From NCBI RefSeq assembly GCF_030052995.1, contig NZ_JASJPW010000003.1, positions 62,001-126,000 of the forward strand: a DNA stretch of 64,000 nt, given 5' to 3'. Numbering within the stretch: the first letter of the stretch is position 1; every line of letters begins with the position of its first letter. The stretch comes from Gemmobacter sp. 24YEA27. GTDB taxonomy: Bacteria; Pseudomonadota; Alphaproteobacteria; Rhodobacterales; Rhodobacteraceae. Below the pieces are notes generated by a model. That model made no database searches. It was not told the origin of the DNA and saw nothing but the letters and a program-made list of their open reading frames with translations. Below are positions 18,972 to 27,739 of the stretch, piece after piece. The position numbers and the translations under genes were made by a program.

Positions 18972-20698
18972 GTCTTTTTCCAGGCCTCGGTCCACAGGCT
19001 GCGCCAGTCGATCTTGCGCGATCCCGAGCGCGGCAGAGCATCGCGGAACTCCACTTCCCTCGGCACTTTATAGGCCGCCATCAGCCCGCGCGCGAAGGTG
19101 ATAATTTCATCGGCATCGACCTTGCCGCGATATTCGGGCTTCAGCGCGATCACGGCGCGGACCGTCTCGCCGCTGCGGGCATGGGGGCCGAGATCACCGA
19201 GACTTCATGCACCGCGGGATGCCGATAAAGCAGCATCTCACATTCCGCCGGCCAGACCTTATAGCCCGAGACATTGATCATGCGCTTGATGCGGTCGACA
19301 ATGAAGTAATAGCCCTCGGCATCGACATAGCCGAGATCGCCGCTGCGCAACCAGGTCCTGCCGTTCAGCGTCACCAGTGTTTCAGCGCTGGCGCCGGGCT
19401 GGTTCCAGTAACCGCGCATGATCTGCGGCCCCGAGATCCACACCTCGCCCAGCTCCCCTGCGGAACCGGCAACAGGGTTTCGGGATCGACAATAATCGAA
19501 TGGGTATTCTGTATCGGCAGCCCGAGGCACTGATCCTTTGGCGCATCCGGCGGGTTGATATGGGTGGCAGAGATGGTTTCGGTCAGGCCATAGCCCTCGC
19601 AAAAGCGCAGCCCCCATTTGCTGAACAGGCGCTCGGCCACCGCAGCCGGCATCGAAGCCCCCCGCCGGTCAGCACCTGCAGCGAGGCAAAACAATCATCG
19701 GTGAAGTTCTCCGAGCCCAGCACATCGACGATCATCGTCGGCGCCGCAGACCACCAGGTCACCTTATGGCGGCGCAAGAGGCCGGGCACGGCATCAGGGT
19801 TCCAGCGGGTCAGAAGCACAAGCGCCGCCCCGGCACAGATCGCCTCGGCCATCGAGGCAATCATGCCCGCCACATGAAACAGTGGCATGAAGCAGGTCAT
19901 GACCGAGCTGTGATCGGTGCGATACCAGACCCGCTGCGCCTCGGCGACAAAGCCGGCAGCGCTATGGGTGGTAAAGCAGGCTTTGGGTCGGCCAGTGGTG
20001 CCGGACGTATAAGGCAGGATCGCAAGCGTCTCTCCCCCGGGCGGCATTGGCGGCAGGCTGAGCCCCCGACCCGCCCGGATTGCGGCCTCGAAATCGACCG
20101 AGATCACTGGAACCTCTGCCGGTGCGGGACGCAGCATCACCTCCGGCAGCGGATCAGATGTCTCCGGCACCCGGTCGAGGTAACGCAGGCGCAGGATCCG
20201 GTCGAGCGCGCCCGCCCCGGTCAGGCCCGCGAACCGCTCCAGCAGCTCATCCGCCACAATTGCCATACGGGCGCCGCTGTCACCAACAATCCAGCCCAGT
20301 TCTTCAGCTGTATTCATCGGGTTGACCGGCACGACCACACCGCCCGCCCGCAGCACGGCATAAAAGCCGATCACAAATTGCGGCGCATTTTGCAGGTCAA
20401 GAACAACACGGTCACCCGGGCGCAGCCCGTCGGCAACAAGCCAGGCAGCCAGCGCGCAGACATCCGCCTGCAAGGCGCCATAGCGCAAGACGGTGCCGTA
20501 ATAGTAAAGCGCCGGCCGCTCCGGCCAGGTCGTGGCGCTGCGCTCAAGCAAAGCGGCAAGATTTTCGCCGGTCACCGGCAGATCAGCAGCAAGCCCGGCC
20601 GGCCAATGCGGCGATTGCAGCCCGGTCTGGAAGGCCAATGTCTCTGAACCCGGCGCAGCGGCAGGGGTATTGTCGCTGATTTCGGCCTTCGGCGTCAT
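18968..20698 (-). CDS. AMP-forming acyl-CoA ligase, frameshifted
   Basis: About 577 residues of the ANL superfamily, activating a carboxylic acid with ATP to acyl-AMP and then acyl-CoA. The P-loop AILPYTSGTTGRPKA, then GYGLTETISATHINPP, the hinge region TWLRSGDLGYVDAEGYYFIVDR and the C-terminal lysine stretch LPRSGSRKIDWR are all present. Three one-base losses (19,658-19,663, 19,455-19,458 and 19,183-19,187, all in G/C runs) split it. It opens the transporter operon and has an operator candidate 39 bp upstream. It should activate the imported acid for beta-oxidation. Substrate preference cannot be read from sequence alone. Confidence 0.85.
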
Positions 20699-20736
20699 TC
20701 CTGCTCACGTCCTTTGGGTCTGATATATGAAATCAG

Positions 20737-20753
20737 GTTCCTAATAATGAAAC
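20737..20753. promoter_or_regulatory. Cluster operator candidate 3, upstream of the acyl-CoA ligase operon
   Basis: On the minus strand this reads GTTTCATTATTAGGAAC, an inverted repeat with GTTTC/GGAAC arms. Its first 11 bases are identical to the site upstream of the acyl-CoA dehydrogenase operon at 27,720. It lies 39 bp before the ligase start, a position that would overlap the promoter. Confidence 0.55.
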
Positions 20754-20855
20754 AAGCACCTGCTGTACGGGTCAAAAGGGATTAGACAGAAAATCCCCAA
20801 ACATGCCCGATTTCAGAACGAACATGCTGTTCTTGCAGAGATGTCAAAAGGCCGT

Positions 20856-22043
20856 TCAGGCCTGTCTGAGCATCCGCAGCATCACCCGGATCGCCGCTTC
20901 GATATGCGCAAGGTCGCTCTCTTCTTCAGGGCAATGGCTGCGTCCGCCGACCGAGGGCACGAACAGCATCATCGCGGGCACGATGCGCCCGATGATCCCG
21001 GCATCATGATTGGCGCCGGACAGCAGCTCGCAGGTCGCGACGCCTTCTGATTTCGCAGCCGCAGACATTGCCGCCGCAAGGGTTGCATCCATTGGAACCG
21101 GCTGGTCCGAATAGACCCGGCGGATCCGCAGACCGAGCTTTTCGTCAGTCGCGACCGATTCCGCCAACTGCTCCACCGCACCGCGCAGGGCGAGCAACTG
21201 CCCGCCATCCGGGCCGCGCAATTCAAGACCCAGGCGCACCTCACCCGGCACCACATTGCCCTGATTGGGTGCAACGCTGAAGACGCCGATGGTGCCGCGC
21301 AGATCCGGATCACCGGCGGCGCGGATCATCGCCCGGAACTCTGTCGCAAAACGCGCGGCTCCGGCCAGCGCATCACGGCGCAGATCCATCGGGGCAGTCC
21401 CGGCGTGATCGGCCTGGCCTGTAAAGCGCAGCGCCAGCCGCTCCTGACCGGCAATCGCGGTGACCAGCCCCAGCGGAATACCTGCGGCTTCCAGCACCGG
21501 GCCCTGCTCGATATGCAGTTCCAGATAGAACGCCACATCCGAAAAATCATAGGGCGCATTGGCAGGCGTAAACCCTGCCGCCTGCATAAGAGGCGCAAGC
21601 TCCGTGCCATCGGCTGCGCGGGCGCGGGCAAGGGCCACCTCATCATGCAGCCCTGCCATGGCGCGGCTGCCGGTGAAAGGGCCGAACCGCCCTTCTTCGT
21701 CGCGAAAGGCGATGACCTCGATGGCGCGGCCCTGCCAGCCTTCGGCTTTCAGCTGTTTCAGGACCGAAAGGCCAGCAAGCACCCCGATGGCGCCGTCAAA
21801 CGCGCCGCCCCGCTGCACCGAATCGAGATGCGAGCCGATCAGGAATTTGGGGCCCCTGCCCTCAAGGCGCAAAATGGCATTGCCGAAGGCGTCATAGCGT
21901 GCGCCAAGACCCGCCGCGCGCGCCTCGGCCAGCAGCCAGTCATGCGCCTGATTATCCGCCGCGCTGAAGGCAAGCCGGGACCAGCCGCCGTCAGGATCGG
22001 CCCCAAAGCCCTTCAGCCGCGCGAAATCCGACCGGAAATCCAT
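20856..22043 (-). CDS. M20-family amidohydrolase: N-carbamoyl-L-amino acid hydrolase / allantoate amidohydrolase type
   Basis: A 395-residue dinuclear-metal enzyme. The metal and catalytic residues are H72 and D74 (GSHLDSV), D83 (GAFDGAIGV), E116/E117 (AFRDEEG), the histidine in YLELHIEQGP and the final histidine in GRSHCPEEES. The GQADHAGTAPMDLRRDAL stretch is the AllC/HyuC dimerisation lid. Such enzymes remove carbamoyl groups from ureido acids as CO2 and ammonia. It is the last gene of a six-gene operon, 3 bp after the dihydropyrimidinase-like gene, and together they form a cyclic-ureide opening and decarbamoylation pair. Confidence 0.88.
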   Translation of the reverse strand: MDFRSDFARLKGFGADPDGGWSRLAFSAADNQAHDWLLAEARAAGLGARYDAFGNAILRLEGRGPKFLIGSHLDSVQRGGAFDGAIGVLAGLSVLKQLKAEGWQGRAIEVIAFRDEEGRFGPFTGSRAMAGLHDEVALARARAADGTELAPLMQAAGFTPANAPYDFSDVAFYLELHIEQGPVLEAAGIPLGLVTAIAGQERLALRFTGQADHAGTAPMDLRRDALAGAARFATEFRAMIRAAGDPDLRGTIGVFSVAPNQGNVVPGEVRLGLELRGPDGGQLLALRGAVEQLAESVATDEKLGLRIRRVYSDQPVPMDATLAAAMSAAAKSEGVATCELLSGANHDAGIIGRIVPAMMLFVPSVGGRSHCPEEESDLAHIEAAIRVMLRMLRQA

Positions 22044-22046
22044 CGC

Positions 22047-23435
22047 TTAACCCGGGCGGCGGGGCGAGGCCCGCATGACAAAACGTCCCTGTCCCTCGTG
22101 ACCGAGGAAGACCCCATCCTCGACCACGAGCTTCCCCCGCAGGATCGTGGCGGTGGCAAATCCGGTCAGCTCCTGCCCGCTATAGGGGTTGTACCCAATG
22201 TTGCCGTAATCGCTGGCGGGCGTGATGGTGTGACGCGTCACCGGGTCGACTAGCACCAGATCAGCGTCATAGCCCGGGGCGATAATACCCTTATTTTCAA
22301 AGCCGAAAATCTGCGCCGGGAGGGTCGAGAACAGCTCGACAAACCGCATCAGCGACAACCGGCCCTGATCGACGCTGCGGGTCCAGAGCACCGGCAGCCG
22401 GAACTCGATCCCGGTGGTGCCATTGGCAACGGTGGTGAAAGACGGCAGGCCTTTGCGCTTGGCCTCAGCGCTGTAGCTGACCTCATCCGAGGCCACGAGG
22501 CTGAGACCGCCCTGCGCAAGCCCCCGGAACAGCGCGTCCTGATTTGCCTGATCGCGCAGCGGCGGCGACAAGATGTAGTTATAGCCATCCTCGCGCTCCA
22601 GCGCCTCTTCGGTCAGCGCCAGATAATGCGTGCAGGTCTCGGCGGTGATCTTTACGCCTTCGGCCCGGGCGCGGGCGACCAGATCAATCGCCTCGGCGGC
22701 CACCAGATGCAGGATATGAACGCCGCAGCCGGTGGCACGGGAGAAGGTTATGGCCCGCGAAACGGCTTCGATCTCCACGATCTTCGGCCGGGTCAGCGCG
22801 TGATAGCGCGGATGTTCATGGCCTGCCGCAACTGCCTCGGCCCGCAGCCGTTCGACAATATCGGCATTCTCGGCATGCAGCACCACCGAGAGGTCATTCT
22901 GCGCCGCCGCCTCCATCAGCGCATAAAGCGCGCCATCGGTCAGCTTCAGCCCGTCTTCCTCATAGACAGTATAGACCTTCAGCGTGGTGACCCCAGCCGC
23001 GCGCAGCGCAGGCAGTTCGGCAAGCGTCTGCGCATTCACATCGGTGACGATGACATGCAGCCCGTAATCCACCGTCACATTGGCATCGGCCTGGCCCCGG
23101 CGATGGCTCAGCCCCTTCAGGATCGAGCCGCCGCGTCTTTGCAGCGCGAAATCGACCACCGCCGTGGTGCCGCCGCGCAAGGCCGCAATCCCGCCCGAGC
23201 CGAAATCATAGACGGAACGCACGCCCATGAAGCCGACCATCAGATGCACATGCGGATCGACCCCGCCCGGGATCACGATCCGGCCGGTCGCATCGATCAC
23301 CTGTGCCTCTGGCGCGACAAGGCGGCCCTCGCCCGGCGGCAGCACCGCGCGGATGCTTTCGCCTTCGGTCAGCACATCGGCAAATTGCACGCCATTCGGG
23401 GTGACAACGCGGCCCCCGGTGATCAGGATCGACAT
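22047..23435 (-). CDS. Dihydropyrimidinase/hydantoinase-family cyclic amidohydrolase
   Basis: A 462-residue amidohydrolase-superfamily protein that opens cyclic ureides or imides. The binuclear zinc site is visible as H62 and H64 (GVDPHVHL), the carboxylated lysine K153 (TTLKVYTVYEEDG), H187 (VLHAEN), H243 (HILHL) and D317. Around D317 the sequence is VASDEVSYS, whereas standard hydantoinases read GSDHCP or TDHCP, so the substrate pocket differs from common members. It shares one base (TGATG) with the end of the C-S lyase gene. Next to a decarbamoylase it implies a ureido ring in the substrate. Dihydroorotase-like or allantoinase-like specificity is possible. Confidence 0.87.
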   Translation of the reverse strand: MSILITGGRVVTPNGVQFADVLTEGESIRAVLPPGEGRLVAPEAQVIDATGRIVIPGGVDPHVHLMVGFMGVRSVYDFGSGGIAALRGGTTAVVDFALQRRGGSILKGLSHRRGQADANVTVDYGLHVIVTDVNAQTLAELPALRAAGVTTLKVYTVYEEDGLKLTDGALYALMEAAAQNDLSVVLHAENADIVERLRAEAVAAGHEHPRYHALTRPKIVEIEAVSRAITFSRATGCGVHILHLVAAEAIDLVARARAEGVKITAETCTHYLALTEEALEREDGYNYILSPPLRDQANQDALFRGLAQGGLSLVASDEVSYSAEAKRKGLPSFTTVANGTTGIEFRLPVLWTRSVDQGRLSLMRFVELFSTLPAQIFGFENKGIIAPGYDADLVLVDPVTRHTITPASDYGNIGYNPYSGQELTGFATATILRGKLVVEDGVFLGHEGQGRFVMRASPRRPG

Positions 23436-24616
23436 CAGCAGCCCTCCAGCGCCTGGGAAAGATCGGCGATCAGGTCTTCCGGGTCTTCGACCCCGACCGA
23501 GATGCGCACGAGGCTCTCACTGATCCCCATGGCAAGGCGCTGCGCCTGCGGCACCGAGTAATGCGAGGTATTGCCAGGCTGGGAAATCAGGCTTTCCACA
23601 CCGCCAAGCGAGGCACCGATGCCAAAGAGCCGGGTGGCATCGACCACATGGCGCGCGGCATCCTGGCTCTGCGCCTCAAAGGACAAAAGCGCGCCAAATC
23701 CGGTCATCTGGCTTAGGGCCAGCGCGTGATCGGGATGAGAGGTCAGGCCGGGATAATGCACCTTTGCCACTTTGGGATGCGCGGCGAGGAATTCAGCCAC
23801 TTTCTGGCCGCCGGCATTATGGGCCGCCATGCGCAGCGCATAGGTGGTCATGCCGCGCAGCAAAAGCCAGGCGGCATGTGGGTCGACAATGGCGCCTGAA
23901 GCCTGCTGATTGCTGCGCAGCCTGCGCGTCAGATCCCGGCTGCCGCAAACCGCGCCCAGCAAAAGATCGCCATGCCCGTTGAGGTATTTCGAGGCGGAAT
24001 GCACCACCAGCGCCGCCCCAAGGTGCAAAGGCCGCTGGTTCATCGGCCCGCCGAGAGTGCCATCGACCACAACAGGAATGCCGCGCAGTGCCGCCAGATC
24101 CGAGATCGCCCGCAAATCAACTACCCTGAGCAGCGGATTGGTCGGGGTCTCGACATAGATCGCTTTCGTCCGTTCTGTCACCGCGGCCAGAACATCCGCC
24201 ACCGCGCCCGACGCCGCCCAGACCACATTGACGCCCTGACGCGGCAGCACATCACGGAAATAGCGGATGGTGCCGCCATAGATATCGGGCAGTGCCACCA
24301 GCTCGTCGCCGGCTTCCAGCAAAGGTGCCAATGCCCCCGCAATCGCCGCCATGCCCGAGGCGTAAAGCACGCAGGACTGCGCCCCTTCCAGCGCCGCAAC
24401 CCGCTGTTCCGCCGCCAGAACAGTGGGGTTGCGCACCCGGGAATAGACATAGCCGCGTTTTTCGCCGCTGTTGATTGCCATCAGCTCGGCAGTGTCTTTC
24501 GCGACAAAGGTGCCGGTCTGATAGACCGGCGGCGAAACCGCCCCCATTGCCTCCGCCGGGTCGTGACCGGCGTGAACCGCGATCGTGGCCAGGCGGAGTG
24601 CGGGGGCTTTTGTCAT
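23435..24616 (-). CDS. Cys/Met-metabolism PLP enzyme (cystathionine gamma-synthase/lyase family)
   Basis: A 393-residue PLP enzyme with lysine K210 in VVHSASKYLNGHGD, the PLP phosphate segment YASGMAAI, YSRVRNPT near the N-terminus and DGTLGGPMNQRPL. The family performs beta- or gamma-elimination or replacement at C-S bonds (cystathionine lyases, methionine gamma-lyase, O-acetylhomoserine sulfhydrylase). It is embedded between acyl-CoA dehydrogenases and ureide hydrolases, overlapping both neighbours (ATGA before, TGATG after), so a catabolic C-S cleavage is more likely than a biosynthetic role. The exact reaction is not determined. Confidence 0.87.
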   Translation of the reverse strand: MTKAPALRLATIAVHAGHDPAEAMGAVSPPVYQTGTFVAKDTAELMAINSGEKRGYVYSRVRNPTVLAAEQRVAALEGAQSCVLYASGMAAIAGALAPLLEAGDELVALPDIYGGTIRYFRDVLPRQGVNVVWAASGAVADVLAAVTERTKAIYVETPTNPLLRVVDLRAISDLAALRGIPVVVDGTLGGPMNQRPLHLGAALVVHSASKYLNGHGDLLLGAVCGSRDLTRRLRSNQQASGAIVDPHAAWLLLRGMTTYALRMAAHNAGGQKVAEFLAAHPKVAKVHYPGLTSHPDHALALSQMTGFGALLSFEAQSQDAARHVVDATRLFGIGASLGGVESLISQPGNTSHYSVPQAQRLAMGISESLVRISVGVEDPEDLIADLSQALEGC

Positions 24617-25755
24617 TTCGTCAGCTCTTTCGCGATGATGATGCGCAGGATCTCGGACGTGCCGCCCCCGATCTCAGCCAGTTTAGAATCGCGGAAATGG
24701 CGCTGCATGTCGAATTCCATCAGATAGCCCCACCCGCCCATCATCCGCATACCGTTCAGCGCGGCGCGGACATACATCTCGGACGAGAAGAGATTGGCCA
24801 TCGCGGATTCCTTGTTATTCGGAATGCCGCGATCCACGAGGTTTGCAGAACGATAGAGCAGGAGCCGCGCGGCCTCGATCTCCATATCCATATCGGCGAG
24901 CTTCGCCTTGGTCAGCTGGAAGCTGTTGATCTTCTGCCCGAACTGCTTGCGCTCATCGGTATATTGCAGGATTTTCTCCAGCACCGACTGCGCCGCGCCG
25001 ACATTGACGCCGGTCAGGCAGCAGCGCTCGTAATCCAGCGTCTTCAGCGCATTCATCCAGCCGCCATTCACCTCGCCGATCACATTCTCTTTCGGGATGC
25101 GGCAATCGGTCAGGAAGATCTCGTTCAGATCCATCGGCTTCAGGCCCAGCTTCTTCAGCCGCCGGATTTCCATGCCTTTGGTGCCGGTCGGCACCAGCAG
25201 CATGGTGATGCCCTTATGCTTCGGGGCCTCCGGGTCGGTGCGGGTCATCAGCAGGATGTAATCCGCCACCTGGGCGGCAGAGCAGAACATTTTCTGCCCG
25301 TTGATCACCCATTCCTCACCGTCCAGCTCGGCCCGTGTCACCAGCGAGGCGGCATCAGACCCCGAGCCCGGCTCGGAAAGCGAGAGCGCGAAACGGATCT
25401 CGCCGCGCGCCAGTTTCGGCAAAAGCTCTTTCTTCTGCTCTTCGGTCGCGAAATGCGTCAGCGCATCGGTCGCGATGACCACGGTCGTATAGTAGAGATT
25501 GGCACCGGCCTCGAAATGGCGGGCGAATTCTTCCAGAAACACCACCAGATCGGTGCAGCTGCCGCCCATGCCGCCATATTCGACCGGGATCGGCAGCGAC
25601 AGCCAGCCCGCCGCCGCCAGCTTGTCGTAAAGCTCGGTCGGGAAGCGCTCGGCCTCGTCACATTCACGCACATATTCAATCGGGCATTCACGCGTCAGGA
25701 AGCTGCGCAGATTGTCGCGCATCAGCCGCTGTTCTTCGCTAATCTCGAAATCCAT
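24613..25755 (-). CDS. Acyl-CoA dehydrogenase (second of the operon)
   Basis: A 380-residue FAD enzyme that introduces the 2,3 double bond. It shows FALSLSEPGSGSDAASL and the NGQKMFCSAAQVADYILL flavin loop. The C-terminal helical domain has DERKQFGQKINSFQLTKAKLADM and ends with LAEIGGGTSEILRIIIAKEL. The start at 25,755 (MDFEISEEQRLMRDNL) is chosen as the usual family N-terminus, 1 bp after the enoyl-CoA hydratase stop. It is different enough from the other dehydrogenase of the operon to suggest two distinct acyl substrates. Confidence 0.9.
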   Translation of the reverse strand: MDFEISEEQRLMRDNLRSFLTRECPIEYVRECDEAERFPTELYDKLAAAGWLSLPIPVEYGGMGGSCTDLVVFLEEFARHFEAGANLYYTTVVIATDALTHFATEEQKKELLPKLARGEIRFALSLSEPGSGSDAASLVTRAELDGEEWVINGQKMFCSAAQVADYILLMTRTDPEAPKHKGITMLLVPTGTKGMEIRRLKKLGLKPMDLNEIFLTDCRIPKENVIGEVNGGWMNALKTLDYERCCLTGVNVGAAQSVLEKILQYTDERKQFGQKINSFQLTKAKLADMDMEIEAARLLLYRSANLVDRGIPNNKESAMANLFSSEMYVRAALNGMRMMGGWGYLMEFDMQRHFRDSKLAEIGGGTSEILRIIIAKELTK

Positions 25756-25756
25756 C

Positions 25757-26530
25757 TTATTTCCCCGTCCAGCGTGGTGCGCGTTTTTCTGCAAAGGCCC
25801 GCGGACCTTCCTTGTAATCTTCCGAGGCCCGGATGCGATCCCGCGCGGGCAGGCCGGAGTAAAGCTTTTCAAAAGCCTCGCGATCCGAAAGCCCCTCGAC
25901 CTCGCGCGTCACCTCGAGCAGCGCGGCAACCGCCAGCGGCGCGGCCGAGACGATCTGCGCGGCCAGGGCGCGGGCCTCATCCATCAGTGCCTCAGAGGTG
26001 GTGATCCGGTTGACGAAGCCATATTTATGCCCCTCCTCCGCTGTCAGCCGCCGCCCGGTCAGCAAAAGCTCGGAGGCGATATTCACCGGCAGCCGGCGAT
26101 GCGCCCGCCACAGCCCGCCCGCTTCGGGGATGAAACCGCGTTGAAGCTCTGGCAGGCCAAACTCGGTCTTTTCCGTGCAAAGGACCAGTGTCGCGAAAAG
26201 CGCAAACTCAAAGCCGCCACCGACCGCAAGCCCGTCGATCGCCGCGATCACCGGCTTGACCATATCCTGGCGATTCAGGCTCATGAACCCGTTCGGGCCG
26301 AAATCCTCGCCATCATCGCCCGCCGCGACCGCCTTCAGATCCCAGCCCGCCGAAAAGATCTTCCCCCCTGCCGCGGAAACAATCCCGACCCGCAGATCCG
26401 GGCTTTCATTCAGCTGCGTCAGCGCCGCATCGAAATCGCGGCTGGCCTGCTGGTCAAAGGCATTGGCGGGCGGGTGGTCAAAGACGATCTCCAGCACCGG
26501 ACCCCGGATTTCGGTTCTGATGCGGCTCAT
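25757..26530 (-). CDS. Enoyl-CoA hydratase/isomerase family protein (CaiD-like)
   Basis: A 257-residue crotonase-fold protein. The oxyanion-hole segments IFSAGWDLKAVA and DGLAVGGGFEFALFATLVLC are present, followed by FGLPELQRGFIPEAGG with a glutamate at the usual catalytic place. The GWDLKA variant and the end DRIRASEDYKEGPRAFAEKR AP resemble crotonobetainyl-CoA hydratases, although no carnitine genes are nearby. Its ATG overlaps the preceding dehydrogenase stop by ATGA. Confidence 0.88.
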   Translation of the reverse strand: MSRIRTEIRGPVLEIVFDHPPANAFDQQASRDFDAALTQLNESPDLRVGIVSAAGGKIFSAGWDLKAVAAGDDGEDFGPNGFMSLNRQDMVKPVIAAIDGLAVGGGFEFALFATLVLCTEKTEFGLPELQRGFIPEAGGLWRAHRRLPVNIASELLLTGRRLTAEEGHKYGFVNRITTSEALMDEARALAAQIVSAAPLAVAALLEVTREVEGLSDREAFEKLYSGLPARDRIRASEDYKEGPRAFAEKRAPRWTGK

Positions 26531-27687
26531 GCCGGGAACTCCCGCAGCACGTCTTTCGAGATGATGTCACGGTGGATTTCAGAGGTGCCCTCCCATATCC
26601 GCTCGACGCGGACATCGCGCCACATCCGCTCAATCGGCCATTCTTTTGAGACCCCCATGCCGCCCAGCATCTGCAGCGCGTTATCGGTCACGCGCCCCGC
26701 CATTTCCGAGCCATAGAGGTTGACGATAGAGGCCTCCCGCTGGGTGATCAGCCCATCCTCCATCCTCGCGGCGCCATTCAGCACCAGAAGACGGGTCGCC
26801 TCGATCTCCATCGCCATATCGGCCAGTTTGAACGAGGTGCCCTGGAACTGCCCGATGGTCTTGCCAAAAGCGCGGCGCGTATTGGCATATTGCGCGGCGA
26901 TGCCCATGGCGCGCTCGGCCAGGCCCACCATATTGGCCGAAAGCATCACCCGGCCCGAAAAGATCCAGCTTTTCGCAATGGCAAATCCGCCGCCCTCTTC
27001 GCCAATGATATTGGCGGCCGGCACGCGGACATCCTCCAGCGCGATCGAGCAGGATTTGAAACCCCGGTTGCCAACCAGCTCCAGCGGGCTGACACTCACG
27101 CCAGGCAGGCATTTGTCGACGAGGAAGCAGGTGATCCGCTTCTGCGGCCCTTTCGGGGTCTCATCGACGCCGGTAACGGCGAAAAGGATGATGAAATCCG
27201 CCACCATCGCCATGGTGATGAAGATCTTTTCGCCATTGATGATGTAATCATCGCCGTCGCGCACCGCCCTGGTGGCGATCTGGCGCGCGTCAGAGCCTGC
27301 GCCCGGCTCGGTCAGGCCAAAGCATTCCCAGCGTTCGCCGCGGATCACCGGTTTCAGATAGGTTTCGATCTGGTCACCGGTGCAGGCTTTCAGGATCGGC
27401 GCCGGGCGGTTGCAGATGATGTTAAGCGCCCGTGTGGTGCGCCCTAACTCAATCTCCGCCACCGCGCGCAGCCGCTGCCCAAGGCCGCCACCGCCCAGCT
27501 CTTCGGGCATGTTCAGCGCGTAATATCCGGCATCTATTGCCTTCTTTTTCAGCTCACGGAACAGATCTTCCGGGACCTTATCGGCCTTTTCGATCAGATC
27601 CTCATGGGGCATCAGCTCTTTTTCGACAAAGGCACGCACACCCTGGGCCACCATACGCTGATCTTCGCTGTAGGCTGCATAGCTCAT
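26527..27687 (-). CDS. Acyl-CoA dehydrogenase (first gene of the catabolic operon)
   Basis: About 386 residues. The motifs CFGLTEPGAGSDARQIATRA, INGEKIFITMAMVADFIILF, NTRRAFGKTIGQFQGTSFKLADMA and RIWEGTSEIHRDIIS identify the family; the last resembles the C-terminal FAD loop. The start is MSYAAYSEDQRMV at 27,687, with an alternative ATG one codon upstream. An operator candidate lies 33 bp upstream. The run of six overlapping or nearly overlapping genes down to 20,856 is the clearest operon of the window. Confidence 0.9.
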   Translation of the reverse strand: MSYAAYSEDQRMVAQGVRAFVEKELMPHEDLIEKADKVPEDLFRELKKKAIDAGYYALNMPEELGGGGLGQRLRAVAEIELGRTTRALNIICNRPAPILKACTGDQIETYLKPVIRGERWECFGLTEPGAGSDARQIATRAVRDGDDYIINGEKIFITMAMVADFIILFAVTGVDETPKGPQKRITCFLVDKCLPGVSVSPLELVGNRGFKSCSIALEDVRVPAANIIGEEGGGFAIAKSWIFSGRVMLSANMVGLAERAMGIAAQYANTRRAFGKTIGQFQGTSFKLADMAMEIEATRLLVLNGAARMEDGLITQREASIVNLYGSEMAGRVTDNALQMLGGMGVSKEWPIERMWRDVRVERIWEGTSEIHRDIISKDVLREFPA

Positions 27688-27719
27688 CATTGAAACCCGT
27701 ATTGCCGATCCGAAAGATC

Positions 27720-27736
27720 GTTTCATTATTTGACAT
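27720..27736. promoter_or_regulatory. Cluster operator candidate 4, upstream of the acyl-CoA dehydrogenase operon
   Basis: GTTTCATTATTTGACAT lies 33 bp before the operon start. The 11-base block GTTTCATTATT is identical to the site upstream of the ligase operon, and the block TATTTGA is shared with the site at 10,100. It is a candidate binding site for the IclR-family regulator of the region. Confidence 0.5.
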
Positions 27737-27739
27737 GAC

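Noticed and set aside
24475..26004. A 509-codon plus-strand open frame antisense to the dehydrogenase and hydratase genes
   Set aside because: It overlaps three strongly conserved beta-oxidation and PLP genes and has no recognisable domain.
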